Positions 16,842-23,839 of a stretch of 42,427 nucleotides of DNA are shown piece after piece; position 1 is the stretch's first letter, and each line of letters opens with the position of its first letter. Below the pieces are notes generated by a model. The model searched no databases and was not told the DNA's origin. It saw only the letters and a program-made list of their open reading frames with translations. The position numbers were made by a program, and so were the translations under genes. Source of the DNA: JBHENW01 sp046261875. Its GTDB lineage: Bacteria > Acidobacteriota > Thermoanaerobaculia > UBA5066 > Gp7-AA6. The DNA is taken from the NCBI GenBank assembly GCA_046261875.1, contig JBHENW010000076.1, positions 1 to 42,427 of the forward strand, read 5' to 3'.

Positions 16842-17189
16842 TTACCTTTCACCTTTCTTCTTCGCGAACCCCCGCACGTCGTACTTCACGAGGTCCTCGA
16901 TCTGCTCCTTCGTCAGCTTCTTGCCGAAGGGGGGCATGTCGTCGTCCCCCTTCGTGACGATCTTGATGAGATCGGCGTCGGACTCCTCCGCCTGCCATTC
17001 GGGGTCCGTGAAATCCTGGGCCATGAGCTGCTTTCCCTTGGGGGTCTGCCCGCGGCCGTCCTCGCCGTGGCACTTGGCGCAGTACTCCACGTAGAGCGCG
17101 GAGGGGTGCGGGTCGGCGGCGTACGCCGTGATCCCGATCGCGACCAGGCCGCCGAAGACGAGTCCTCCGAGAATCCGGGTCCGCCTCAT
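16842..17189 (-). CDS. Small periplasmic c-type cytochrome
   Basis: A 115-residue monohaem cytochrome c. The signal sequence is RRTRILGGLVFGGLVAIGIT followed by AYAADPH, so it is exported or membrane-anchored. The haem site is CAKCH near residue 37, followed by GEDGRGQTPKGK. The likely axial Met is in DDDMPPFGKKLT, and the terminal helix is TKEQIEDLVKYDVRGF. This is the cytochrome c553/cbb3 CcoP-like single-domain form. ATG overlaps the SCO stop (ATGA), so it is co-translated with a copper chaperone and probably serves a haem-copper oxidase or another copper enzyme outside the window. Confidence 0.88.
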   Translation of the reverse strand: MRRTRILGGLVFGGLVAIGITAYAADPHPSALYVEYCAKCHGEDGRGQTPKGKQLMAQDFTDPEWQAEESDADLIKIVTKGDDDMPPFGKKLTKEQIEDLVKYDVRGFAKKKGER

Positions 17190-18067
17190 GAATCCCTCGC
17201 TTTCTTCATGTCGCGCAGCAGGTGCTCCGGCTCCCAGTTCTCGCCGTAATAGATCGTCGCCAGACGGCCGCGCGGGTCCACGACGGCCACCGCCTGCGTG
17301 TGGATGACCTGTCCGCGCTCGGGATAGTAGAGAACCCCGAAGCGCGAAGCGACGTCCGCCACGTCCTGCGGAGATCCGGTGAGGAACTTCCATCGGGCGG
17401 GGTCCGCGCCGGCTTTGCGCGCGTACTCCCCCAGGACGGCGGGCGTGTCTTTCTCGGGCTCGACGGTGATGACGAAGAGGCGCCCCGCCGGCTCCTTGCG
17501 GAGCATCGCGTCGAGCTTCGAGAACTTCGCCGTCGTCAGCGGGCAGGCGGTCGCGATCGGGCACCGCGTGTAGACGAAGGTCACCGCAAGCGGCTCGCCG
17601 CGCATCTGCGACAGCTTCACGGTCTTTCCCGTCTGGTCGGTGAGCGCGAAGTCGGGAACCTCGTCGCCCACGTCTACGGCGCGGTTGGGTTCCGGCGTCA
17701 CGACATGAACGACCGGCGTGGCGAGCTTCGCGGCCGCGCCCTCTTTCGGAGGCGCCTCGGCGAGGTCCTCCAGCCTGTACCCCGATTCCTCGACGACGAG
17801 GGTTCCCTGGACTTCCATCCCCGGACGCAGGCGCTCCAGGACCGCTCGGCTGTTGGGGACGGGAAATACCATCGTCATCGCCGCCATGTAGCCCGGGATC
17901 TCCTCGTGCGTGATCGTGACCTCCGAGCGAGCGGCGTCCACGGCGCTCACGACGCCGCGCAGCGGGTATTGCTTCGCGTCGGAAGGAGCCGCCGAGAGGT
18001 CTTCCTTCGCGCGGCAAGCCATGCCGGCGGCCAGCAGGACCAGAGTCAGGGCGAGCCGGGATCTCAC
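17186..18067 (-). CDS. SCO1/SenC copper chaperone with N-terminal CusF-like domain
   Basis: A 293-residue envelope protein. The hydrophobic start VLLAAGMACRAKED is a plausible lipobox (GMAC). Residues ~35-105 form a CusF-type copper-binding domain: GVVSAVDAARSEVTITHEEI then GYMAAMTMVF with the Met ligands. Residues ~130-290 form the thioredoxin-like SCO domain, with the copper-binding Cys pair in YTRCPIATACPLT and the distal His in GQVIHTQAVAVVD. The CusF-SCO fusion is known; SCO inserts copper into the CuA or CuB site of cytochrome oxidase. GTG start at 18067, downstream of a strong palindrome. Followed by cytochrome c with a 4-nt overlap. Confidence 0.88.
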   Translation of the reverse strand: MRSRLALTLVLLAAGMACRAKEDLSAAPSDAKQYPLRGVVSAVDAARSEVTITHEEIPGYMAAMTMVFPVPNSRAVLERLRPGMEVQGTLVVEESGYRLEDLAEAPPKEGAAAKLATPVVHVVTPEPNRAVDVGDEVPDFALTDQTGKTVKLSQMRGEPLAVTFVYTRCPIATACPLTTAKFSKLDAMLRKEPAGRLFVITVEPEKDTPAVLGEYARKAGADPARWKFLTGSPQDVADVASRFGVLYYPERGQVIHTQAVAVVDPRGRLATIYYGENWEPEHLLRDMKKARDS

Positions 18068-18075
18068 GCCGCTCT

Positions 18076-18113
18076 AAATAGCCCGATCCGGCGGGCTATT
18101 TCAGGCTTAAGCC
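18076..18113. promoter_or_regulatory. Paired palindromes upstream of the SCO gene (operator or attenuator)
   Basis: A perfect 10-bp inverted repeat, AAATAGCCCG/CGGGCTATTT (18076-18085 and 18092-18101, 6-nt loop), followed after 2 nt by the palindrome GGCTTAAGCC (18104-18113). Both fill the 53-nt gap between the DUF4198 stop and the SCO GTG. On the minus strand the CGGGCTATTT arm ends 8 nt before the SCO start, where the -10 box or leader should be. It may be a repressor site or an intergenic RNA hairpin; no T-run follows, so a simple terminator is less likely. Confidence 0.5.
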
Positions 18114-18120
18114 GGCTCTT

Positions 18121-18921
18121 CTATCCGCCGCCTCCGGGCAGCTCGAAGGTGAGGGACGCCCAGAAGCTCTCCCAGTCGGCGTCCTCCGCCGCAATCGGCT
18201 CGATGTGCACCGCTTTCACCAGCCACACGCCTCCCGCCGGGAGGCGGAACGCCACGCGGCCGCCGGCGTCCGAGCGCGCGGTGAGCGGGGCGTCGGGCGC
18301 TTCCCGCCGGATCGCGACGACGAGGACGTCTGCGGCGGGCTCGCCCCGCAGGAGGACGCGGAACGGGAAGCTCTCGCCCGCCCGCGAGACGTAGGGATTC
18401 CTCTCCGAGACGACCTCGAAGGGGAAGCCGAGCGGCATGTCCTTTCCGGCGGTCGAGCCGCCGGCCGCGAGCAGGGATTTCGCGCATCGGGAGAACAGCT
18501 CCCGCGAGGGCTTCGCGCTCTCGCCGCGCCGGGCGCGCAGGGCGATCGCCTTCTCCAGTCCCTCCTCCCGCAGGTACTGCTCGAACTTCTCCGCGGGCAG
18601 GTCCGCGCGGGCGCTGCGGCTGCGGTAGCCGATCGCCGCGAGTCCCGGCTCCGGAATGGATGCCTGGCCGGCGGGATCCCCGCCTTCCTCGCCGGGGATC
18701 TCCCGCTCGCCCGCGGCCGACCGCACGATGAAACGCTCGATGCGCCCGGCGGAGCGCGCGACGCCGTCTCCCCGGAAACGTTCTCCAACGCGAAGTCCCA
18801 CCCGGACGGCTTGCCCCGCGACCGGCCGGAACGTGGACGGCTCGATCCAGAAATCGTGGGCGGAGGATGCGGCGGCGGCGAGCAGCGCCGCGGCGGCGAG
18901 GGCCGGACGGCGAGGGTTCAT
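18121..18921 (-). CDS. DUF4198 secreted protein with predicted N-terminal histidine
   Basis: A 266-residue exported protein. The Ala-rich signal peptide ends AAASSA and the mature protein would begin HDFWIEPSTF, the hallmark start of DUF4198 (PF10670) proteins, some of which are tied to nickel or cobalt uptake. If cleavage is right after SSA, the first residue is His, so the amino terminus could help bind a metal. The C-terminal third is an immunoglobulin-like beta domain (FRVLLRGEPAADVLVVAI ... GVWLVKAVHIEP). ATG overlaps the dehydratase stop (ATGA). Standing just upstream of SCO and cytochrome c, a role in copper handling is plausible but inferred. Confidence 0.82.
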   Translation of the reverse strand: MNPRRPALAAAALLAAAASSAHDFWIEPSTFRPVAGQAVRVGLRVGERFRGDGVARSAGRIERFIVRSAAGEREIPGEEGGDPAGQASIPEPGLAAIGYRSRSARADLPAEKFEQYLREEGLEKAIALRARRGESAKPSRELFSRCAKSLLAAGGSTAGKDMPLGFPFEVVSERNPYVSRAGESFPFRVLLRGEPAADVLVVAIRREAPDAPLTARSDAGGRVAFRLPAGGVWLVKAVHIEPIAAEDADWESFWASLTFELPGGGG

Positions 18922-19949
18922 CGCGCTTCCCCGACTTTCACCGGCGCCGCCGGCGCGTATCGGCCGAGTGCGGCGAGGTCCATGTTGCCTCCCGAGAGGA
19001 TCACCCCGACCCGCCGGCCGGACAGGTCCGTCTTGCGATGGCGGACGGCCGCCGCCCCGGCCACGCCCGAAGGCTCCACGAGCAGCTTCATCCGCTGCAG
19101 CATCCAGGAGAGCGTCTCGATCATCTCGGCATCCGACACGAGCAATACGCGCCGGACGAGCTTTTGGATGATCGGAAAAGTCAGCCGCCCCGGGGCGGTC
19201 ACCCGCAAGCCGTCGGCGATCGTGGGCGGCACCGGGATCGTCACCCGCTCCCCCCGCTCCATCGACCGTGCCGTGTCGTCGCCCGTCTCCGGCTCGACCC
19301 CGTAGATCTCGATTCCGGGCCGCAGGTGCGCCGCGGCGGTCGCGGAGCCCGCCATGAGCCCGCCGCCCGAAATGGGAACGACGAGGACGTCGAGGTCCGG
19401 GACCTCCTCGAGGAGCTCCGCCGCGGCCGTCCCCGCCCCGGCCATGATGAGCGGGTCGTCGAAGGGCGGCACCATGAGCGCGCCGCGCTCGCGGCAGATC
19501 TCCCCGGCCATGTCGTCGCGGCTCTCGTTCTGGCGGTCGTAGAAGACGACCTGCGCCCCGTAGCCGCGCGTCGCCTCGACCTTGGCCGCGGGCGCGTCGG
19601 AGGGCATGACGACGGTCGCGGGCACACCGACCAGCCGGCAGACGAGCGCGACGGCCTGCGCGTGGTTGCCGGAAGAGAAGGCCACGACCTCCCGGACCGG
19701 GCCGCGCTCCAACTCGGCCTTGAGCTTGTTGTAGGCGCCGCGGAACTTGAAGGCGCCGGCGCGCTGGAGGTTCTCCGCCTTGAAGAACACGGTCGCGCCG
19801 GACTCTTCGTCGAACTGCCGGGACCGGAGGACCGGCGTGCGGTGGGCGACTCCCGCCAGGCGCTCCCGCGCCCGGGCGACGTCGGCGAAGGAGATCGCTT
19901 CCGCGCTCAGGACGACAGCGCGGGCGCCGCCGCGACCCGTTCCTTCCAC
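18918..19949 (-). CDS. Threonine/serine dehydratase (PLP-dependent, fold type II), no ACT domain
   Basis: About 330-343 residues. AGAFKFRGAYNKL holds the PLP Lys, AFSSGNHAQAVAL binds the cofactor phosphate/substrate, and VPISGGGLMAGSA is the glycine-rich phosphate loop. LVEPSGVAGAAAV and VILSGGNMD complete the family pattern of catabolic threonine ammonia-lyases and serine racemases. No regulatory ACT domain follows. The start is uncertain. Homology wants a start a few residues before ISFADVARARERLAG, where there is no ATG, GTG or TTG; the choices are GTG at 19949 (used here; 43-nt overlap with trmFO) or CTG at 19910, whose CTGA would overlap the trmFO stop like other pairs in this window. 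Confidence 0.88.
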   Translation of the reverse strand: MEGTGRGGARAVVLSAEAISFADVARARERLAGVAHRTPVLRSRQFDEESGATVFFKAENLQRAGAFKFRGAYNKLKAELERGPVREVVAFSSGNHAQAVALVCRLVGVPATVVMPSDAPAAKVEATRGYGAQVVFYDRQNESRDDMAGEICRERGALMVPPFDDPLIMAGAGTAAAELLEEVPDLDVLVVPISGGGLMAGSATAAAHLRPGIEIYGVEPETGDDTARSMERGERVTIPVPPTIADGLRVTAPGRLTFPIIQKLVRRVLLVSDAEMIETLSWMLQRMKLLVEPSGVAGAAAVRHRKTDLSGRRVGVILSGGNMDLAALGRYAPAAPVKVGEAR

Positions 19950-21241
19950 TCCCCGATCGCCGCGAGCGCCCGGTCCACCATCCCGCGTCGCCGCAGGTTG
20001 CGATCCCGGATCGGCGAATGGGAGGTGTCCTCCATCAGGCCGAACGTGACGTTCATCGGCTCGAAGGGCTGGTCCACCGGCCGCTCGGAGCAGTGGCGCG
20101 CGAGCGAGCCGATCGCCGTCTCGTAAGGAAGCGGCTCGGGCTCGCGCCCCTCCGCGATCTGCGCGAGGGTGATCCCGACGGCGAGGCCGGTCGCTGCGCT
20201 CTCGACGTACCCCTCGACCCCCGTGATCTGGCCGGCGAAGAAAATCCTGGGCTCGCGCCGCATCCGCCAGAACCGGTCCAGGTGCGCGGGGGCGTGGATG
20301 TACGTGTTGCGGTGGAGCATCCCGTAGCGCACGAAGACGGCGTTCTCGAGCCCGGCGACCTTCCGGAAGATCCTTTGCTGCTCGGGGATCTTCAGCTTCG
20401 TCTGGAAGCCGACGAGGTTGTAGTGTTCTTCCGCGAGGTCGTCGCGGCGCAGCTGCACCACGGCGTAGGGATTCTTTCCGGTGCGCGGGTCGGCCAGGCC
20501 CATCGGCTTCATCGGCCCGTGGCGCAAAGTCTCCGGCCCACGCTCCGCCATGACCTCGATGGGAAGACAACCCTCGAAGTAGATCCCCTTCTCGAAGTCG
20601 TGGACGGGAACCGTCTCGCCCGCGAGGAGCTCGGCGATGAAGTCCTCGTACTCCGCCCGGGTCATCGGGCAGTTCCAGTAGTCCTCGCCCGAGCCCTTCC
20701 CGTACCGGGAGAGGCGGTACATCTTCGAATAATCGAGCGAGTGGGCGGCGACGATCGGGGCGACCGAGTCGTAGAAATAAAGGTCCTCCGTCCCGAGCAG
20801 CTCCCCGATGGCCGCGTCGAGCGCCTCGGAAGTCAGGGGGCCCGTGGCGAAAACGACATGGCCGGACCCTGGAATCTGCCGCACCTCCTCCCGCAGGATC
20901 TCGATTTCCGGCCGCGAGGCGAGCGCATCGGTCACGCCGCGGGCGAACTCGTTGCGGTCCATCGCCAGGGCGTCGCCGGCCGGGACGGCGGCAGCCCGGG
21001 CGCAGCGGATGACGAGCGAGTCGAGTGCCTCCATCTCGCGCTTGAGCAGGCCGACGGCGTTCAGAGGGTTGTCCGAGCGGAAGGAGTTCGAGCAGACGAG
21101 CTCGGCGCACCGGTCCGTCTGGTGGACGGCCGTCCGCGCCACGGGACGCATCTCATAGAGGCGCACCCGGTGCCCGCGCAGGGCGAGCTGCCAGGCGCAC
21201 TCGGAACCGGCCAGTCCCGCGCCGACGACCGTGATTTCCAC
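19907..21241 (-). CDS. trmFO: Methylenetetrahydrofolate-tRNA-(uracil-5-)-methyltransferase TrmFO
   Basis: A 444-residue FAD/folate enzyme that makes 5-methyluridine at position 54 of tRNA. The dinucleotide motif VVGAGLAGSECAWQLA opens the protein and YEMRPVARTAVHQTD follows. The two functional Cys sites are visible in CAELVCSNSFRSDNPLNAVG and in GIYFEGCLPIEVMAERG. MYRLSRYGKG, YNLVGFQTKL and FFAGQITGVEGYVESAA are further family blocks. GTG start at 21241 sits six bases after TACAAT, so the mRNA may start at the G of GTG. First gene of the unit leading to the dehydratase, DUF4198, SCO and cytochrome genes. Confidence 0.95.
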   Translation of the reverse strand: MEITVVGAGLAGSECAWQLALRGHRVRLYEMRPVARTAVHQTDRCAELVCSNSFRSDNPLNAVGLLKREMEALDSLVIRCARAAAVPAGDALAMDRNEFARGVTDALASRPEIEILREEVRQIPGSGHVVFATGPLTSEALDAAIGELLGTEDLYFYDSVAPIVAAHSLDYSKMYRLSRYGKGSGEDYWNCPMTRAEYEDFIAELLAGETVPVHDFEKGIYFEGCLPIEVMAERGPETLRHGPMKPMGLADPRTGKNPYAVVQLRRDDLAEEHYNLVGFQTKLKIPEQQRIFRKVAGLENAVFVRYGMLHRNTYIHAPAHLDRFWRMRREPRIFFAGQITGVEGYVESAATGLAVGITLAQIAEGREPEPLPYETAIGSLARHCSERPVDQPFEPMNVTFGLMEDTSHSPIRDRNLRRRGMVDRALAAIGEWKERVAAAPALSS

Positions 21242-21247
21242 GCCCGG

Positions 21248-21253
21248 ATTGTA
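21248..21253 (-). promoter_or_regulatory. -10-like box TACAAT, 6 nt before trmFO
   Basis: Minus-strand GATACAATCC six bases before the GTG. The expected start point falls on the start codon itself. Confidence 0.5.
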
Positions 21254-21268
21254 TCGGTCGCGGCGGGC

Positions 21269-21679
21269 TCAGCCGCGCTTGCGGCGCGCCACCGGAATGA
21301 CGAACCGGATGGAGGTCAGGCGCGGGGAGAACGCGGCGATCTTGTTGTCCACGAGGCCGGCGGACAGGCCCGCTTTCTGCACGTCCATCCAGGTGAACGG
21401 AAAAGCGAGCTCCTGCATGAAGGGTTTCTTCGGGAAGACGACCCAGAGGGAGCCGGCCGGCTCCAGCTGCGCTTCCAGCTCGCGGAAGAAGCGCGAAAGG
21501 GATCCTTCCGACGAGACCTCCGACATGAGCCACGCGTGACGGCCCGGCGGCCAGCTCTCCACCCAGTCCACGAGGGGCCCGAAGATCTCGCGGATGCCCT
21601 TGCGGAACTCCGAGGTCGCGCCGCGCGCGTAGGCGGGCTGCGAGCCGGGCAGCGAGAACTTCGCCCACGGGCTCGGCAT
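21269..21679 (-). CDS. DUF3052-like protein
   Basis: A 136-residue cytoplasmic protein starting MPSPWAKFSLPGSQPAY. The C-terminal half, GSLWVVFPKK ... VQKAGLSAGLVDNKIAAFS ... SIRFVIP, matches the pattern of DUF3052 (PF11253): LWVxWPKK, a variable segment, GLxxGLVDNKxCAID, then LRFV. No catalytic residues are known for this family. ATG at 21679 is set by TAGAAT seven bases before it; the longer open frame upstream runs through the intergenic region. Ends 27 nt before trmFO begins. Function unknown. Confidence 0.75.
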   Translation of the reverse strand: MPSPWAKFSLPGSQPAYARGATSEFRKGIREIFGPLVDWVESWPPGRHAWLMSEVSSEGSLSRFFRELEAQLEPAGSLWVVFPKKPFMQELAFPFTWMDVQKAGLSAGLVDNKIAAFSPRLTSIRFVIPVARRKRG

Positions 21680-21686
21680 CGCGCGG

Positions 21687-21692
21687 ATTCTA
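21687..21692 (-). promoter_or_regulatory. -10-like box TAGAAT, 7 nt before the DUF3052-like gene
   Basis: Minus-strand CTAGAATCC, seven bases from the ATG at 21679; divergent from the TACAAT box at 21758. Confidence 0.45.
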
Positions 21693-21757
21693 GCGGTGTC
21701 GACCGGGGAGGCATCTCCGTCGTCCGATCCCTGAGCGGAATGGCGGGTTGCAGAGGC

Positions 21758-21763
21758 TACAAT
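21758..21763 (+). promoter_or_regulatory. -10-like box TACAAT, 10 nt before the glycosyltransferase GTG
   Basis: GGCTACAATCG, sharing GGCTACAAT with the box at 16109. Ten bases separate it from the GTG at 21774, giving a leader of about 3-4 nt. Confidence 0.45.
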
Positions 21764-21773
21764 CGAACGCATC

Positions 21774-22670
21774 GTGCGCACCAGCGTCATCATTCCCTGC
21801 CGAAACGCTGAGCGCATCGTGGGGGACGCGGTGCGATCCGCGCTCTCCCAGACGCGCCCGCCGCTGGAAGTCCTCGTCGTCGACGACGCCTCGACCGACG
21901 GCTCCGCCGACGCCGCCCGGCGGGCCGGCGCCCGCGTCATCGAGAGCTCACGGCGGCGTTATGCCGGCGGCGTGCGTAACCTCGGGATCGAGGCCGCCTC
22001 GGGCGAAGTCCTGGCCTTCCTGGACGCGGACGTCGTCGCCCCGCCCGACTGGCTCGAACGGGTCGCCGCGGCGTTGTCGAGCGATCCGCAGATCGTCGCG
22101 GTCGGCGGGCGCGTGCGCAACGGGCGGCCGGGGTTGTACGGGGACCTCGATCTGTTCCTCAATCATTCGGAGTGGATCTCCGGCGGTCCGCCGCGAACCA
22201 AGGGGCTCATCCCCACCCTCGCCGTCGCCTACCGCCGCGAGGCCGTCGGACCGATCCGGTTCGTGGAGACCAACCTCGGCGAAGACGCGTCGTTCGGCGC
22301 CGCGGTCCTCGAGAAGGGCGGGGTGCTCTGGTACGACCCCGGCATCGTCATGACGCACCAGCACGAGCGCCTCGACGGCCCGTCGTTCTGGCGACGGCAG
22401 ATCGACTGCGGTCGGACGATCTACCGGACCCGGGTGCTCCACGACCGGCCCGGACGCGTGCTCGTGCGCTGGCCGGCCCTGCTCTTCCTGTTTCCGCACC
22501 TCTGGATCGTGATCTCGCGCGTGGTCCGGCAGGGGTTCGCCTTACGCGCCGTGTCGCTGCTGCCCTGGCTCGTCGCCGGCGAAGTCGCCCGGATCGTGGG
22601 CTTCTTCCATGCCCGCCGGGAGTACCTGGACGCGGGACGGTTCGAGCCCTCAGAAGAGGCCGCGGCGTGA
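21774..22670 (+). CDS. Family 2 glycosyltransferase with C-terminal membrane segments
   Basis: A 298-residue GT-A enzyme. The N-terminus is TSVIIPCRNAERIVGDAV, with VVDDASTDGSADAA (nucleotide-binding), RNLGIEAASGEVLAFLDADV with the DXD-type motif (DAD), and ETNLGEDASFGAAVL as the acceptor-side acidic motif. Two hydrophobic stretches near residues ~225-280 suggest membrane attachment. GTG at 21774 is consistent with the start of homologues a few residues before the first beta-strand. Its TGA overlaps the GTG of the radical SAM gene, so the two enzymes are probably made together and may modify the same glycolipid or glycopeptide. Substrate unknown. Confidence 0.86.
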   Translation: MRTSVIIPCRNAERIVGDAVRSALSQTRPPLEVLVVDDASTDGSADAARRAGARVIESSRRRYAGGVRNLGIEAASGEVLAFLDADVVAPPDWLERVAAALSSDPQIVAVGGRVRNGRPGLYGDLDLFLNHSEWISGGPPRTKGLIPTLAVAYRREAVGPIRFVETNLGEDASFGAAVLEKGGVLWYDPGIVMTHQHERLDGPSFWRRQIDCGRTIYRTRVLHDRPGRVLVRWPALLFLFPHLWIVISRVVRQGFALRAVSLLPWLVAGEVARIVGFFHARREYLDAGRFEPSEEAAA

Positions 22671-23761
22671 CGCGGAGCCGTATCGCCCAGGGTATGGCAC
22701 TCGCGCGGGACTGGGTCGCGCCCGGTGAAGCGATCGCGCAGTGGACCCACTTCGTCACATCCGTCTGCAACGCGCGCTGCGCCCACTGCTTCTACCCGAT
22801 CAACGCCGGCAAGCGCGAGCTCACGCTGGAGGAGATCGAGCGGCTGCTCAGCACCCTCCCGCCGATCCGCCTGCTGCTCATCGGCGGCGGCGAGCCCTTC
22901 CTGCGCCGCGACCTGCCCGCGATCATCCGGCTCTACTACGAGCGCACCGGCTTCTTCACCTGCTCGGTGCCCACGAACGGCTTCTCGGCTCCAGAGATCG
23001 CGCGCATGACCGAAGAGGTCTGCGCGATCTCCCCGCAGCTCTCCTTTGGCGTGACCGTTTCCCTCGACGGCTTCCGGGAGTTCCACGACAGAGTGCGCCG
23101 GCTGCCGGGCCTCTACGACCGGGCGACGGAAACGCTCGAAGCGCTCCTCGCGCTCTCCCGGCGCGTTTCCAACCTCACGGTGGGCGTCACGACCGTGTTC
23201 ATGCGGGACAACCAGGGAGAGCTCGAGGCCTTCTGTGCGCAGGTCTGGGAGCGGTACCGCCCCAACCAGCACTCGATCAACTGGATCCGCGGCGATGCCT
23301 TCGACCCGTCGCTCAAGGAAGGGCTCGACCTGGACCTCTACGAGAAGCTCTGCGCGCAGGCGGACGCCCGCTACACCGGCGCGGACATCGCGACGGGATG
23401 GCGCGGGGCGCGGGCCCGCGCGCGGCGCCTGATCAACCGGCGGCGCTCTGAGTACATCGCGCGGCAGGCGCGCGGTGGCCCTTTCGAAAGGTTCTGCCTG
23501 GCCGGAGACCGCGAGTTCGTGCTCTCGGAGGACGGGACGGTGTACGGCTGCGAGCTGATCGACCGGCCGCTCGGCAACGTCCGGGACGCCGGGTACGACT
23601 TCCGGCGGATTCGCCACTCGCAGGAGGCGCGGGAGTTCCTCGAACGAAAAAAGGAACGGCTCTGCCGCTGCACGCACGAGTGCAACGCCCGGACGATGGT
23701 GCTCTTCGACCGTTCCAACGCCCTGCCGGTCCTGGCCGCCATGGCGGGAATCGAGCGATAG
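22667..23761 (+). CDS. Radical SAM enzyme with C-terminal SPASM-like cysteines
   Basis: A 364-residue radical SAM protein. The 4Fe-4S site is CNARCAHC (Cys34, Cys38, Cys41), followed by IGGGEPFLRRDLPAI (SAM-binding GGE) and VTVSLDGFREFHDRVR. The C-terminal third carries FCLAGDREFVLSEDGTVYGC and CRCTHECNA, a Cys set that fits a SPASM/twitch auxiliary cluster domain. GTG start overlaps the glycosyltransferase stop (GTGA). Such proteins modify peptides or act in cofactor and lipid synthesis; next to a glycosyltransferase and without an obvious precursor peptide, the substrate cannot be assigned. Confidence 0.85.
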   Translation: MTRSRIAQGMALARDWVAPGEAIAQWTHFVTSVCNARCAHCFYPINAGKRELTLEEIERLLSTLPPIRLLLIGGGEPFLRRDLPAIIRLYYERTGFFTCSVPTNGFSAPEIARMTEEVCAISPQLSFGVTVSLDGFREFHDRVRRLPGLYDRATETLEALLALSRRVSNLTVGVTTVFMRDNQGELEAFCAQVWERYRPNQHSINWIRGDAFDPSLKEGLDLDLYEKLCAQADARYTGADIATGWRGARARARRLINRRRSEYIARQARGGPFERFCLAGDREFVLSEDGTVYGCELIDRPLGNVRDAGYDFRRIRHSQEAREFLERKKERLCRCTHECNARTMVLFDRSNALPVLAAMAGIER

Positions 23762-23839
23762 CCGCACCGCCTGACCTGCTGATCCGGTACCTCGAGCCGC
23801 CCCGGACGTCTCTCTCATAGCCTGTTCCGCGGAGGGACG

